From the NCBI RefSeq assembly GCF_001949145.1, contig NW_019091379.1, positions 1,795,537 through 1,857,536 of the forward strand: DNA of 62,000 nucleotides. The letters run 5' to 3'. Positions 1 through 11,901 of the stretch are shown here, in pieces (position 1 is the stretch's first letter; each line of letters opens with the position of its first letter). This DNA comes from Acanthaster planci. Its lineage: Eukaryota > Echinodermata > Asteroidea > Valvatida > Acanthasteridae. The position numbers were made by a program, and so were the translations under genes. The notes under the pieces were generated by a model. That model did not search any database. It was not told the DNA's origin and saw only the letters and a program-made list of their open reading frames with translations.

Positions 1-282
1 TGATAGAGACATTACCTCAACCCTAACAGTCCTCAGTCCTCCGACTAATAATGCAGTTAACGTGGTCTTTATTTGGCCCTGTGGATCACAGACGGTTGCT
101 TTCAGTGTGACTTACCAGCCGGCCGACTCCTCCCCGACAGACGAAAGCCAAGGCCAGCAAGCTCACGTGGATGAGCTCATCCCACTCTGCAAGTGTAATT
201 CCCACAGACACGCCGTGCAGGGGGAGCTGATGGCTCGCAAAGCAGGCATCTATACATTGCTGTTTGACAACAGCTTCTCAAG
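1..282 (+). CDS. FYCO1: GOLD-domain exon, FYCO1-like (partial)
   Basis: The frame is open from base 2 to a clear donor (AG|GTAAGA) after 282, leaving phase 2. The translation reads through VVFIWPCGSQTVAFSVTYQP and then a conserved block with CNSHRHAVQGEL and AGIYTLLFDNSFSR. This looks like the last beta strands of a GOLD domain. FYCO1, a FYVE and coiled-coil adaptor linking late endosomes and autophagosomes to kinesin, ends in such a domain with a similar NSHxxxxxGxL and FDNxFSRF stretch. The exon start is uncertain: AG acceptors lie before 30, 37 and 57, or the exon may begin upstream of the window. I could not find the next exon, which should supply the terminal strand, so the gene is partial at both ends. 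Another GOLD protein is possible; the FYCO1 name rests on remembered family features. Confidence 0.55.
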
Positions 283-2541
283 GTAAGACACCTGCTGTCC
301 TCTTAATGTTTGGTACAGCCCATATTTAAGGGCGGATATTGATGTCGGAAGTTGACAAACTAGTCTGTCAACTTCTGATACCTTGGGGAGCCAACATCAA
401 CTATCCACCTCAGATGATTCCTGAAACATTTGTTTCACCACACTTCATACATGTTAAGTTGCAGGCATCATTTAAAAAAACTTTGATCAACAGTCGCGTG
501 CTGCAAACTTTTCATTTAGAGATAGGGCAGTGCTTGTATGTGTGCACTTCAACCCAGCGACAGTTTCACGATAGCTTCATAAAGTACACATAAAGCTCTA
601 GATTAGCCGAGAAACAATTTACTTCTCTTGCTCAGTGGCACTGCGTCCCCATGCATGTATCAATAGGAACTGACATGTGATAGTGAATGGACCAATTAGA
701 ATAAGCCTTTTTTGAGTTAGATTTGAATAAAATCCGGTATGAGTTCTTTACATTCACATGAACATTAGACAGTTTGAATTCTCCATACTAGAGACACTGT
801 TGTTATACCTCTGGGTACATTAGAGACAAACCTTGCACCAATACACTGTTTTCGATGGATGAGAAGGGCACAGAGGAACCAGTCCATTCCAGAGTTGGTG
901 GTCGCTATGCAAAAGCTTGCCCCTAATCGCAATGTATAGCAACTGTGTATTTGGTCTGGGGAATTGAAATTATGTTTATGCGCAAACAGATAACTCAGTG
1001 TACCAGATTTTATTTAAATTTAACTCGCAAAAGGCTTATTCAGCTCCTGCTCGTGAATTTGAATGAGTTATTGTAATTCTACATGCAGAAGTGATCGGCA
1101 GCTTTGTGAAGTAATGTTAAAAAGACTTATGCCCCAGAGACTTTAATTCCTGATCATAGGATTGAGGGCCTGAATCCAACAGCTGATTAGAGATTGTTAA
1201 CTTAGGCACCACACTTCACCCCAACTTGCCTCCCTCCACCTAGTACCTGTGAGGGCGGAGATGGTGATTACATTCGATGAGCTCTTGGCACCTGGACAGT
1301 TAGCTTAAACTGTCTGCGCCAGACGGAGCGCAGGTGGTTGGAGGAATGTCAATGGACCAAGTGAACTAGAGTAACAGTAATAAAGCACCTTCAGCAGCCG
1401 CAGGGATGGATGTGTGTGACATCCGTAATATAACGTTGTCTATTAGAAATGCCAGTCACAATTCTTTCGACAGTGCTCTCTGAAAAATGTTTGCCAACCA
1501 CATCAAAATACAGGAGCTGGTCTGGCACAGATTAGGACTGCATGGAATAAGGATCAATTTGCCAAAAAAATGCATGCAAGAAACAGCAAAAAGTACCCAG
1601 TAGACATTAGTGTTACCATTTTGTCTGAGTTAATGAAACCAAGAACTCTTCCAAATTTACATTCGCATGTGCAGATTTACCCAGAAGTCTGTGAAGTATA
1701 GCCTGCAGGTCAAACGGCCGGAGGCGGCATACTGACCGTCTCGTGAGCTGGCTAGGCATGGAGTTACAAGCAACGAGACGTATGCTATGAACAGTCAGTG
1801 AGTTTGCCAGTGAACAGTGCTCTCGTCCTGGCCTGAATCTTAATGGCAGCAATATCTCCCCAGGGCCATGTTTCTGCAAAGCATGGCTTCCTTTGGTGGG
1901 AAAAAATAACAGCAGATGGAATAGCCAGTAGAGGCAGCTTACTGCATGGAGGTGACCTAGTGGCAAGACCAGGGTTGTTCAAGTTGCCATTCACCTCCCA
2001 AAGAGTCATCTGCCAAGGACGGACATCAGGTAGTGGAATTGTCACGCTCTGCCAGGATAGGAGCTAAAACTGGCGGAAATCTCCGCCTGCGCTGATTCAC
2101 AAAAATACAGTAACAGTGTAACACCCAACCCCATTGTCAAACTGGGATCCGCAGTAATACTGGATTTCAGGAGAGACAAGTTTTCCAACCAGCCAGAGGT
2201 GATCAAAGGCTGCCTTGGCCAGTGATTGACCTGCTTGGGCAGTCACCAATTGTAGGCCGACGTGGCCAGAACCAGGCAGAAATTATGCCTACAATTATAT
2301 TTTGGCATTTTCATAGGTATTTATACAAACTGATTTTTTTCCAGTATATTGGGCTGTTTTAGAAACCTCAAGGTTTGTACTTTACTTAGACTAAGTGTAC
2401 AGGAAGGCTTGGACAAATTCAAATTTGAAGAGCTCAGCAATCCAAATGAAATTTGGTATGTTACATGTAATTGCAACAAAAGTAATTAAATTACTTGTGA
2501 AATATCGATGGGTGCCGTTGTGGGAATGGAGGAACAGCTGG

Positions 2542-2745
2542 TTAACCCCTTCGCTACGGAGGACTGATACTACCGCACTTTGGTGTGAGGATTGGTGCAT
2601 ACCACACATACAGTCTATTCACCATGCAGCTGCTGGTTCAATGGGGCCTGCTGCTGGACAAAGCCCTCCATTCAGGGCATACCACAGCCCGGCAGTCGCA
2701 GTCAAAATAATCCCGGTCAAAATAATCCCGCCGTGAAGGGGTTAA
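2542..2745. mobile_element. piggyBac-like MITE flanked by TTAA
   Basis: A TTAA occurs at 2542-2545 and again at 2742-2745. Just inside are inverted ends: CCCCTTCGCTACGG on the left and, read from the right end inward, CCCCTTCACGGCGGG. A TTAA target duplication with CCC-starting ends is the signature of piggyBac-family transposons. The interior, about 200 bp, has no transposase, so it would be a non-autonomous copy. The family name is inference from the ends only. Confidence 0.6.
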
Positions 2746-4358
2746 AGACAGTAGTTGTGAGTGCAGTCAACAAATATTTGGACATGTCAACTCTGGTTTA
2801 TGTGAATGTCAAAGAATTGCTTCTCTTTGTTCATGGAGTTCAATCGTGATGTAACCTGTTTATATACTAAAGCATATGTAAAGATGGCAATATTGAAGGC
2901 TTTGCAAGTCGCTGATACATGTCGTATATGTAAAATGAAAGGAACTGGTTCAGGAGGGAAACTTACTTTTTAGAGAGGAAATTAAACTGCATTTGTAAAC
3001 GTAAACATGTACGGTGTTTGGATAATTTCATCAGACTACCAAACCATTGCAGCCAGCTTGGTATCGACCAAGTTTGATATACCAAACTGCATCAAAGCGG
3101 CTAACAGGTTGGACAGCGTGGACTGTGTAGAGGGTTTGCATGAGATAGCAACTGATTGTACATGTACATTGTAGGCTGATGTCATAATGGCAAGGCACAA
3201 CAGCAACTTAACCAGCTTCACAGGAGGGCATGTGAACATGACCAGACTTTCTATATTGGCAGGGAGAGCTGACATGTTAAGCCACCAAGTATTCTGGAGT
3301 CTCTGCCAGCGGATGCGTATACATGTCTCATGCCCATGAATTTTGTACACAAATAAAATGTTGGAGAGTGTTCTGAGGCTTGACCATATGTTGACATTGA
3401 ACCCTAAAAAGGCATCAAAGCAAACCTTCTCTAGCCGTATCTGGAGTATCTGAGTTATCATATCTTACCTTTACAAAAAAGTTTGTCGTTTTCAAAGGTT
3501 GACAATTGAAATTCAGGTATGACTGTTATACATTCAGAATAACACTGCCATTTCTTCTTTCCACCCAGGCTCATGACACTTTTCATTCAATCTGAAAAGA
3601 GTTGGGTGCACTGTGGACACCGTGGTGGCATGCGACATCTTTTTGATACTGTAGTTTGGGTAATAATTCACAATGTTGAAGTTTTGAGTCTATCCCCAAC
3701 AGTCTGATGCCTTGCAACAGACACAAAGGATTTTTGTACAATTGAAACGTGTATGCAAACACTGATGGATGTGCCGTAATCTACATGCACATATACCTCA
3801 TTATGTACTGGACTGACATTTCATCGGATGTCTGAAGAAAAACGTTCAGGAAACTATTTAAGAGGAGCTAGGGTTACCAAGGTGTTGGCAACTCTGCCGA
3901 TCTCCTTACTTCCTAGTTTGGTCTTGCATTTCTCTTCTTGAACAGTATTTGTACTTAATTATAAACTAAATCATGCAGAAGAATTATTAGTTACCCTTGA
4001 GTGTGAGTAGAACATGGAATTGTTTGCATCTGTATCCTTCCTTGTTCAATTCCCTTCCATGAGTTGATGACGAATTTATCTTCAAGTAAACTTGATGTAC
4101 ATAAAAGTGGAGCACGCATGCTGCACAGAAACTAGATGTTATTAAGACGGTCCAACTAGTATTGGAATTTTCAAAATTTTATAATTCAAGTGAACATTCT
4201 TCAACTCGACTCAAAGCATTGGATCATGAATCAGGGAAATGTACATGTATCAGGTGGGTGTCTTAACGTAGTAATCCACATTAGACACAGATGTGTTACG
4301 TTAATTTACCGCCCCGCACATGCTGCATTTTGAGTTCTAGCCCTAACCCTCCAGGCTA

Positions 4359-4440
4359 GAACCCTGCCAGACACATCGGTCTGCATCATTTGCCAAAGTG
4401 GCTCGCCTGCCCAGTGTAACAAGATCCAACAGGTCAACTC
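4359..4440 (+). repeat. 82-bp dispersed repeat, copy 1
   Basis: This segment (starting GAACCCTGCCAGACACATC) is about 90 percent identical by eye to the reverse complement of 44050-44131 inside a PDSS1 intron. The two copies lie nearly 40 kb apart in opposite orientation. Further partial matches to CAAGATCCAACAG follow up to about 4570, so the element may be longer here. No coding potential is seen. Confidence 0.7.
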
Positions 4441-6019
4441 TCTTCAAGGCCACAAGGCCTGGCAGTCTGTGGTTGCCAGTCACCACAAGATCCAACAGTG
4501 GCATTGTTCAATGGGACTAGCTCCCAATGTCTCAACATGGCCAGTTCGTTTGGCTGCTGTTGGATTGCCCAGTGCAACAAAGTGCACCAGACTTTGACAC
4601 CTGTTGCACTATGCTGCCTCTGGCAGGGTTAAGAATAAACTTAGAATAGCACCAGGTCTGGAATTTAATGCAGTACACAGGTGCGATGTGGACTGTGTGG
4701 TATAGTTTAATACCGTGCTGTTGTTGCCAAGCATCAATCAATAAGGAACCAGAATAGAAGTTCGCTTGGAGGCTCTAAAACAAATTGTAGGTTTGGGGTA
4801 AGCCACTTCACTTGGTACACTGAAGAGTCAAATTCACTGAAAGTAAGAACTTGTAATAAAATCTCAATTGTGCCTCATGCCCTCTGACCTCAGCAATTGA
4901 TGCTGCATTTCCATCAAATGTTTAGATAGCAGGTGTTGGTAAAGAACATTGTGTTGTTAAAAGTAACGTTTAACCTGAGAGCAATATAAATTTGGGCAGT
5001 CTTGAAGACAGTTCCAGCCTATTTTGTAAATATATTAAAGAAAGTCCAGACTTTATTCTGCAGAAGTCTTTAAACATTACTGAACTGTAGCTCCTAGTAA
5101 CATGCACAGTGTGAAATATGATTTGCTTGATGTTTGTCTAGTGATAAACAAAATGAATTCTGAGGGGCATTTTTTTTAATAGTTAGTTTTTTGCTAGCAT
5201 AAAGGGGCAACGTACATGTACATGCCCTGTACTTCAGCCTATGTGTAGTTTAATTTAACAGTCAGTGTTACAGGCTGATGCACATCTTTATGGAGATTTT
5301 TGGATGGCATTTGAGCATGAAATGTTAATCAGGAATGCCCTGCCTCAAGATGTAACAAACGTAACACTAAAAGATTTGACAAGTGGGACAAGTTTTGACA
5401 TGTAACAAGTTTTCTGTGATGAACTTTGTTTCTGATTCCTGTCATTCGTGTCACAAATGTACATGTACCCGACAGTTATTGAGGCACGAGAAATGACTAC
5501 ATGTACATGTATTTACAGTTATCGGAGATAGAAGTAAACATTAGAAAGTTGAGTTTTCTAACTGCTCTGCATTGAAAGCGGATTTTATCTCTCCCTTTTC
5601 TACAAATTTCTTCAAAGTATTTGTGGTGGCATTTTGGAATTTTTTACAATAGCTTTTGGAAAGAGTCCTCATACTTTCAATATGTACAGGAAGGTTGTTT
5701 GTCGTTTTAATTTAATATTCAGGAATTATGGTAGAACTGTATTTCTTCATGTCATTCAGAATTCAAAAAATAATCTCGTCATGAATTGAATACCAGCGTT
5801 GCATGTATTGTTGGCACCTATATACAGAAGGAGTCTCAAATTAAAGTTATCAAAAATATCTTGTTTTCTGTTTCTTAATGTCTGATCATTGCTCTAATAA
5901 TATGACATTTTACGAACAATATTCACATTTTGTAATTTCATTACAGGTATTAGATCATTAAAAATCAAAGTGTCGTAGTACTTTTGAAAATAATGGCATT
6001 AATCCACACAAAGCTTGAT

Positions 6020-6200
6020 TAGTTTAGCAACTGGGGGAGTCAGGTCAGTGCAGTGGCTCTCTCCTCGCCTTCCACCTCTGCAACCCCGGTTTGAATCCCA
6101 CCTAGGTCAACATGTGGACTGGGTTTTCAGTCCCTGCCTGATTCCCTGGGTTTTCCCTGGAATATTTACCCAGGGTTTTCCTACCACTTGTAAAACTGAC
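6020..6200 (+). mobile_element. tRNA-derived SINE-like copy
   Basis: A polymerase III B-box-like motif GGTTTGAATCC lies at 6088-6098. It is followed by a tail region CTGCCTGATTCCCTGGG and TTTTCCCTGGAAT. The same succession occurs reversed at 47410-47555, which shows this is a repeat family. The head resembles a degenerate tRNA but does not fold convincingly as a functional one. Confidence 0.6.
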
Positions 6201-6707
6201 AATTTCTTTTATTGTCATCTTAACGTCATTTCAGCCTGTAATTGGCACTAAATGTAATGAACAGGTAAAAATGAAAGAAATAAGAATTTCCTGCATCTAC
6301 ATGAAGCTATTGGGATCACAAAGCAGCCCAGGTTTAAGGAGATTTTCATTTTTCTGCACATGATTCCAAAATGAACAGGCAGGCCTTCTGAAAGCATCTG
6401 TAATAAGTTTTGTTTTATCAACAAACACAAGCGATCAGTACAAAGGCACAAGCTAAAGGTTCTGCAGTGTCAGCCTCATCTACTCTTATGTAACAAATCT
6501 AGTCTTGCATCATCCTGTTTCATCTTTCTCAGATGGCAAATGTTCAGAAACAGTGAACCAAGTTTTGGCTGTGTATTAATTTCTACGACCGCACACAGCC
6601 TCCCAATGGACAATCATGTAGAAACAGGCCCATTCTAGGTTCTTGAAGCACAGGGCAGCATGAACGTTTGGCAGAAAGTGGCCGCCCGGCGGAGGGTGAG
6701 GAGGTGG

Positions 6708-9700
6708 TCAAGAAAGCCCCATGGCTTTGTCCAGAAAAGCCGAGAACTTGGAGGTGTCACCAGGAGGGAACGGTTTCAGTATGGAAGTGTCCAGTTGGCT
6801 GAGAACTCCTGGTAGATTGCTATTGTATAAACGAAGACACAGGAAAAAAATAAATTGGCATGTATTTAACACAGCCAAACAAAATGGCAAATCTGATATA
6901 ACTGATTGAGGGAGGCGGGAAATCTGACATGTGGGCACTGAAGGTAACGTGCAAAAGCTAAGGCCTTTGCCAGTACATGTACATGTAGTCTGAAACATGA
7001 CGTGGCATTATTTGAGTATGCCGGTGGACAGTTCCCAGTTCATAATTGGTCATTATAACTATAATCACTATAATTACTTATGGTGGCAGGAACCAGGCAG
7101 TTGGCCAAGATTTTCTTTTGTTCAGAGGTGAGAAGGCTCTTGTAGGTGGAGGCCATAGTCTCCTATTGTACATGCCCTAGTCCTGGGCTCTAGTTCTTTC
7201 ATACTCTCTCAAGGCATCATCAGCGTTAACAAGACGTACACACATAAACTGTCAGCAGAAGTTTGAAGTTAATTTCTTTGCATCAGAATTTCAAGTTGAA
7301 AAACTGTCGTGAGTGTGCCTTCCCAAAAACTAATTTTTCAAAATGCAAGAAATGCCTAAGGCGTGAACATTCTCATACCTGCATTTTGCGTATAGGAGAT
7401 GCCCATCTAAATAAAGCTGATAAGCCAATTCCATCTGGTGATTACCCATCAGTAGTTGATTGATGACAACAATTAAAGGTTTACCAGCGCCTAGGGATTC
7501 CAGGACACTACCAGCACCTGCAGCAGATGACAAGACAACAGTCTGAAAGTCATGTAATCAGCACTGACGATGAAAAAGCACCATTTTGTTTTTGCCTTTT
7601 AGAAACTTAATTCGATAGATGATTTGGGGGCTGTAACATTTCGCTTTACTCCCTCGAGCATGTATCTCCTCCAGGCAAGATCAACAGAGGGCGTGATTTT
7701 ACATAGCAGTGACTGTCCTCTGGTGAAAGATCACCATGTGCGCACACAGGTTCGCGTGCGTTTGCCGTGGGAGGCGCTGAGGATGCCACCAATTTCTGTT
7801 TGAATGTACAATCTGTGCGAGTGTGCTGGGTGCTTGCCCAAGGCTGATAACTTGCCACCAAGCTGTTTGCCCTTTGTTGGTAAGGATGTACTTCAACTCA
7901 GGGTAGATAAAGCCCAAAATTTAACCTCATTCTCAAATCCGCCAAAAATTTGACCAACTTGAAAAGGTTGCACCCAACCTCATAAAGTGCACGGCAATAC
8001 GACACAATATAATATGACTTTGAACCCCAACTCCATTAAAACAGATAAGGTTGAACCTCCTCCTCCTTTTCACTTTCAGCCCCTCCCCTGACCAAAAAGA
8101 CCTCAGTGCACCAGTGCACAGTGAGTTCATGTAAGTCTACGTATATCCTTCAGAATGCATAGTGTACGTGTGGATTGAAATGTATTTATTTGAAATGCTA
8201 AAACAGACTTGATAGGGTGAAAAAACAGAGTTCAACTTTGAGTAATTCTCAGGATGTTGCTTTTTTATTTTGGTTTGTGGTTAATTGGTTCCTAGGTGAT
8301 AAAGACATACATGTAGGATGCCTTTGTGTGTGTGTGGAAGAGTGTCGAGGTTAAGTAAGATTTTTTATTTAGTCATTTTACAAGGGGGGAGGGTTATCAT
8401 CCTTGCAACCTCAGGAGTGAATCACCAGAACCTGGCTACAATGGAAATAATCGAAAGCGCTTTGATCAAAGTTGAAGGCGCTATGTAACAGACCTGTTAC
8501 TATTGTTATGTAATCAAGCTGAACACACACACGTGTACACACACCCAAGCAGACAGGGAGAGATCAAACATGGCTGGTTTCTATGGATAGAGGAAAATCA
8601 GAGTACCCAAGGAAAAATCCTCATGGCCTGGGCCAGGAATCCAACCCATGCCACAGTGATAACGGGTAAGTGCTCAATGTATTCGCCTCCTGTACCAAAT
8701 GAGAAAGTACTCCATTTCTCCTTCACACACCATTCTTCCGGAAGGTAAATTTTGCATGGAAAATATCCCCTTCCACCATCCATGTGCACATACCTGCATG
8801 GCTGATGATCAGAGAGGCCTTCCTGATGTCTTCTGCGATGGAGTCTTTGTAGCGATAGTATTCCAGCCTAAATCCTCGCTTGGATATCGGCTCAGGCTCG
8901 TAGACACCTCTCCCGATCTGTAGCAACACCTTGGAATAGCCCAGTGCTTCAAATTGCTGCAGTCCGTAAAATCGAAAACACGTGCACACTAACATGGGTT
9001 ACAAATGAAAGCTACATTGGCTGACTATGGTACATGCATTGAATCAACGGGAAATCTGATCAGAACAAATTAACTGGAATGCCAAACGGTTCCTCAGTGA
9101 CCTCTTTGCTTCAGTATTTCTGTTACTGCTGGATAATAGTATCCCACCAATCACTATACAAGTACATTGAGGGTGGAAATTTGAAAAACGTTTCGGAAAC
9201 TTTCCCAAACCATTTAAACAATTTGCAATCACTTTACTGAGGCTGCTGCCTACCTGGGTGTTTTCATATGTATATAATTACAAGTGCATGTAAATAAATC
9301 AACAATGCAAGGTAAACTGATGTTGGGGTATTTAAAACAAGCAGTATTCATTGTTTTGAATCCACTTTTTCTCAAAAAGTCCATTAATGCCAAAAGGGAA
9401 AAGTGTTCCGAAAAATCAGATTACCTTTACAGGCCTCGTTTACAATAAAATGAACGCCAGACTGCGTCAGTCAAAACTTCAAACCTCTAAAAGGGGCAGT
9501 TCCGTTTCTAAAAGCGTTTGGGAAAATGCTGTAAACGGATTTTGACCCTAACGTACATGTACAAGGATTACTTTGAAACTTGGATCTTTACAAGGTGTGT
9601 GTTAACGTAACAAACTCCAACATTTTAGTTCAAAACAATGGTGCTGTCAATAACCACAACCCCCCAAAAAGACCAATTCAAACTTGTTTCCATTGCTTAC

Positions 9701-9995
9701 AATAGTACAGCATCTATTTTTCTAAATCTGATTACATGTAAGCCATGAGTTTTACCATTGAGTGAGTTCACACTATTTTCTTCTATGAAGGGGAAAATAA
9801 TACATGGTTTTACAGGCAGTTTTGAAACAAGAGTCCACAACCATATTTGTTGTATGCTCTGCAGAAAATTATATTCTCAACTTTTACAAAATCATGATCA
9901 TGTACCTGGCAGAGTTGCTGAGAAGACACCACCTGGATCAGAGCATCAAAGCTGGTTGTTCCAACTGTCACAAACACCGTTTTCTTGGGCTTCAT
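6708..9995 (-). CDS. ALG13: UDP-GlcNAc transferase subunit ALG13
   Basis: Catalytic subunit of the ALG13/ALG14 enzyme that adds the second GlcNAc to dolichol-PP-GlcNAc on the cytosolic face of the ER; ALG14 is the membrane anchor in known systems. Coding exons, in order: 9906-9995, 8794-8956, 7379-7517 and 6708-6819, with intron phases 0, 1 and 2; total 504 nt, 167 aa. Residues 6-16 read [11 protein letters not shown], the nucleotide-binding start of the GT-B C-terminal half. Exon 2 gives [13 protein letters not shown] and YRYKDS, and the exon 2/3 junction gives [14 protein letters not shown], matching the family's conserved SHAGAGS. Exon 3 has GKPLIVVIN and NHQMELA, and the end is [13 protein letters not shown]. 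Length matches the short animal form (about 165 aa); there are no OTU or Tudor domains. The start is the only in-frame ATG before the first strand. Confidence 0.96.
8575..8690 (-). mobile_element. SINE-like fragment, second type
   Basis: Read on the minus strand, a B-box-like GGTTGGATTCC (8646-8636) is followed by a segment with TTTTCCTTGGGTACTCTGA and TTTTCCTCT. The arrangement parallels the other tRNA-derived copies in the window, with a B box followed by a TTTTCC-rich tail. It lies in intron 2 of ALG13. Boundaries are approximate. Confidence 0.45.
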
Positions 9996-11199
9996 TTTGA
10001 TAGTTCAGGAAGAGCTGAAAATGTAGTAGTGAAAGCCATACATGAGTCAATTTTACAGCAAACCAAGAAATTACACCTGCTGTGTCTGCTGAAGGTCTGG
10101 TGACACAGACTTTACAGAAAATGAGAAAAGGATGTGATGTTCACGAATGTGAGAATCGATTCAAATCCAAATGAAAGCTGAGCTATGATTGGTTATTGGA
10201 ATGGAAGCAAATTGGACCAATCACAGTGCGGTTTTCATCTGTGGGTGACAGGAAAACAAAAGGAAAGGACAGGAGCAGTGTTGCAATTGGTCAAGCTATT
10301 TACACAGCTGACAGCTACTGAGAGTACATGCTGCTGATTTTCTGTAGCTGGATGGTCAAAATGCTCAAGAATTTCACCATTTTAATGAGGACATGAGGTG
10401 AAGAAACCTCCCCATTTGACATCTAATATCTCTAACTCCAAGAAGGCATGTATGAACTTTGGCTGCACAAATAACTGTAAGTGTAATGGACGGGTGGGTT
10501 GGCACAATCAAAACAACCAAAATGTGTTAATGCAGTGGGAGTTTGTAAATGGGGTTTGTATAAACCTTACAGTTCTGGAAGTACACCACCGGCATCACAA
10601 TCTAACCTGAGATGAAGCCCATACTGAGCTTGATGGATGAATGCAAAATTATCCCCCCCCCCAACGTGACAAGAAATCTTCATCCAAGACACGATGTAGG
10701 CCCTTACCAGCTACATATATACTGTTTGTCATGTTCGTGGAAGTGGGGGTAGCCCAGGTGGACTCCCTGACCATTCTGTGTTACGGACTCGTAATGCAAT
10801 GAAGACAACGCCTAACCCGGGCTAGAACTTAAGTGGGGGTAACTTTAACTGCAAGCAAACTATAGGCTGTGCACTGTCATGACTGTAGGCCTGTGTACAG
10901 TACAGTATCTTCTATTCTGTTACACAGAAGTGCTGTCATTGTACGTACAGTCCTTAATTATGAAAACAGCATGTTGATATTTAGTTAAAAACTAAGTTTT
11001 ACAAACTCACCTGAACTAATGTACCTCCAGGCTTCTCAAGCACCTCCCCCGTGCAGGTACTGACTACTAGGGTAAGTACACATGTACTTCTGTTCTGAAG
11101 AGGTTCTGAGTATTCTACAATGTATTTCCCATATTCCCACCTGACTATGGAGGGCGCCATCCATGCGTTAACATAGAACAAAACAAACACCCACGTGGC

Positions 11200-11320
11200 A
11201 GGCCGTGTCCGAAATGGGCTTCCAGAGCTACGGCTAGGTCTATTGTCTACGCGTCTCCACCCATTTCCAATGGAGTGAAGACCTAGACCTAGCTCTAGAC
11301 AAGAAATTCGGATGCAGCCT
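11200..11320. mobile_element. Short fold-back element
   Basis: The left end reads GGCCGTGTCCGAAATGGG and the right end, reversed and complemented, AGGCTGCATCCGAATTTC. Both then continue through AGAGCTA and GGTCTA. These make two imperfect arms of about 40 bp with a short centre, the structure of a small non-autonomous DNA element. No clear target duplication was seen. Confidence 0.5.
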
Positions 11321-11429
11321 AGGCTAGGCGTTTTATTGCTGTGGTCTTGGACCGCGTAGTCTTGGTTTCAAGACGTTAGTGCTTGATAGGGGACACCGTG
11401 CATAGTGCGCCCCCTAACGACTCATAATG

Positions 11430-11901
11430 GTCGAGGTCGGGCGGTCCGTTCTTGACACGGGTTTCGTGTTCTCACACTCGAACTGCGGGAACACAACCCA
11501 AGAATGTTCTCGGAACAGGATCACATACCACCTCCTCGTCAGGATTTCACACGAACACACGGAAAAACTCGTGAGATTTGATGTTTGAACAGCCGCAAAA
11601 TGTACCGATATGGCTTTAAAAAGCCGAAGACAATGGAAAGTTTTGCAAAATTAAAATCAATAATTTCCCATGACAGAAATGAATTTTTTAAATGGAAAAG
11701 AAGTAAGCCCAGCTATCCAACATTAACTCTCGAAGAATGCACAAGGACGCTGCCATGTTGCATGTTGCTTGCCACGTCTAGACTACTAGCGCTAATAACC
11801 GGTTGTACATTCCCGGCGTTCGAACGTGTTCGAGCGCCCGACCCACGAACAACGAATCGAGCTGTTCGTGAACAAATGAGAACAAGCCGCCCGACCTCGG
11901 T
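11430..11901. mobile_element. MITE-like element, copy 1
   Basis: Related along its length to 13261-13716. The left end GTCGAGGTCGGGCGG and the inverted right end ACCGAGGTCGGGCGG are nearly identical, and both run on into TTGTTCT-type and TTCGTGTTC sequence. The shared interior includes AACACACGGAAAAACTCGTG. The flanking 5-mers (TAATG and CATTG) do not form a clean duplication. A 108-codon reading frame inside is absent from the sister copy and is treated as chance. Confidence 0.75.

Larger units (their letters stand above)
283..6707. other. Intron or intergenic stretch without recognised coding exons
   Basis: Only short chance reading frames are present here. The stretch should hold the rest of the FYCO1-like gene, but no continuation exon could be identified. 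It contains a TTAA-flanked MITE (2542-2745), one copy of an 82-bp dispersed repeat (4359-4440), scattered ACATGT words and a tRNA-derived SINE-like copy near 6020-6200. Confidence 0.6.

Noticed and set aside
3036-3461. 141-codon minus-strand frame
   Set aside because: No domain or motif, no splice context joining it to a neighbour; composition looks like noncoding AT-rich DNA.
4340-4352. CCCTAACCCT telomere-like word (also near 39167 and 53532)
   Set aside because: Only one or two units each time; no array, so not an interstitial telomere.
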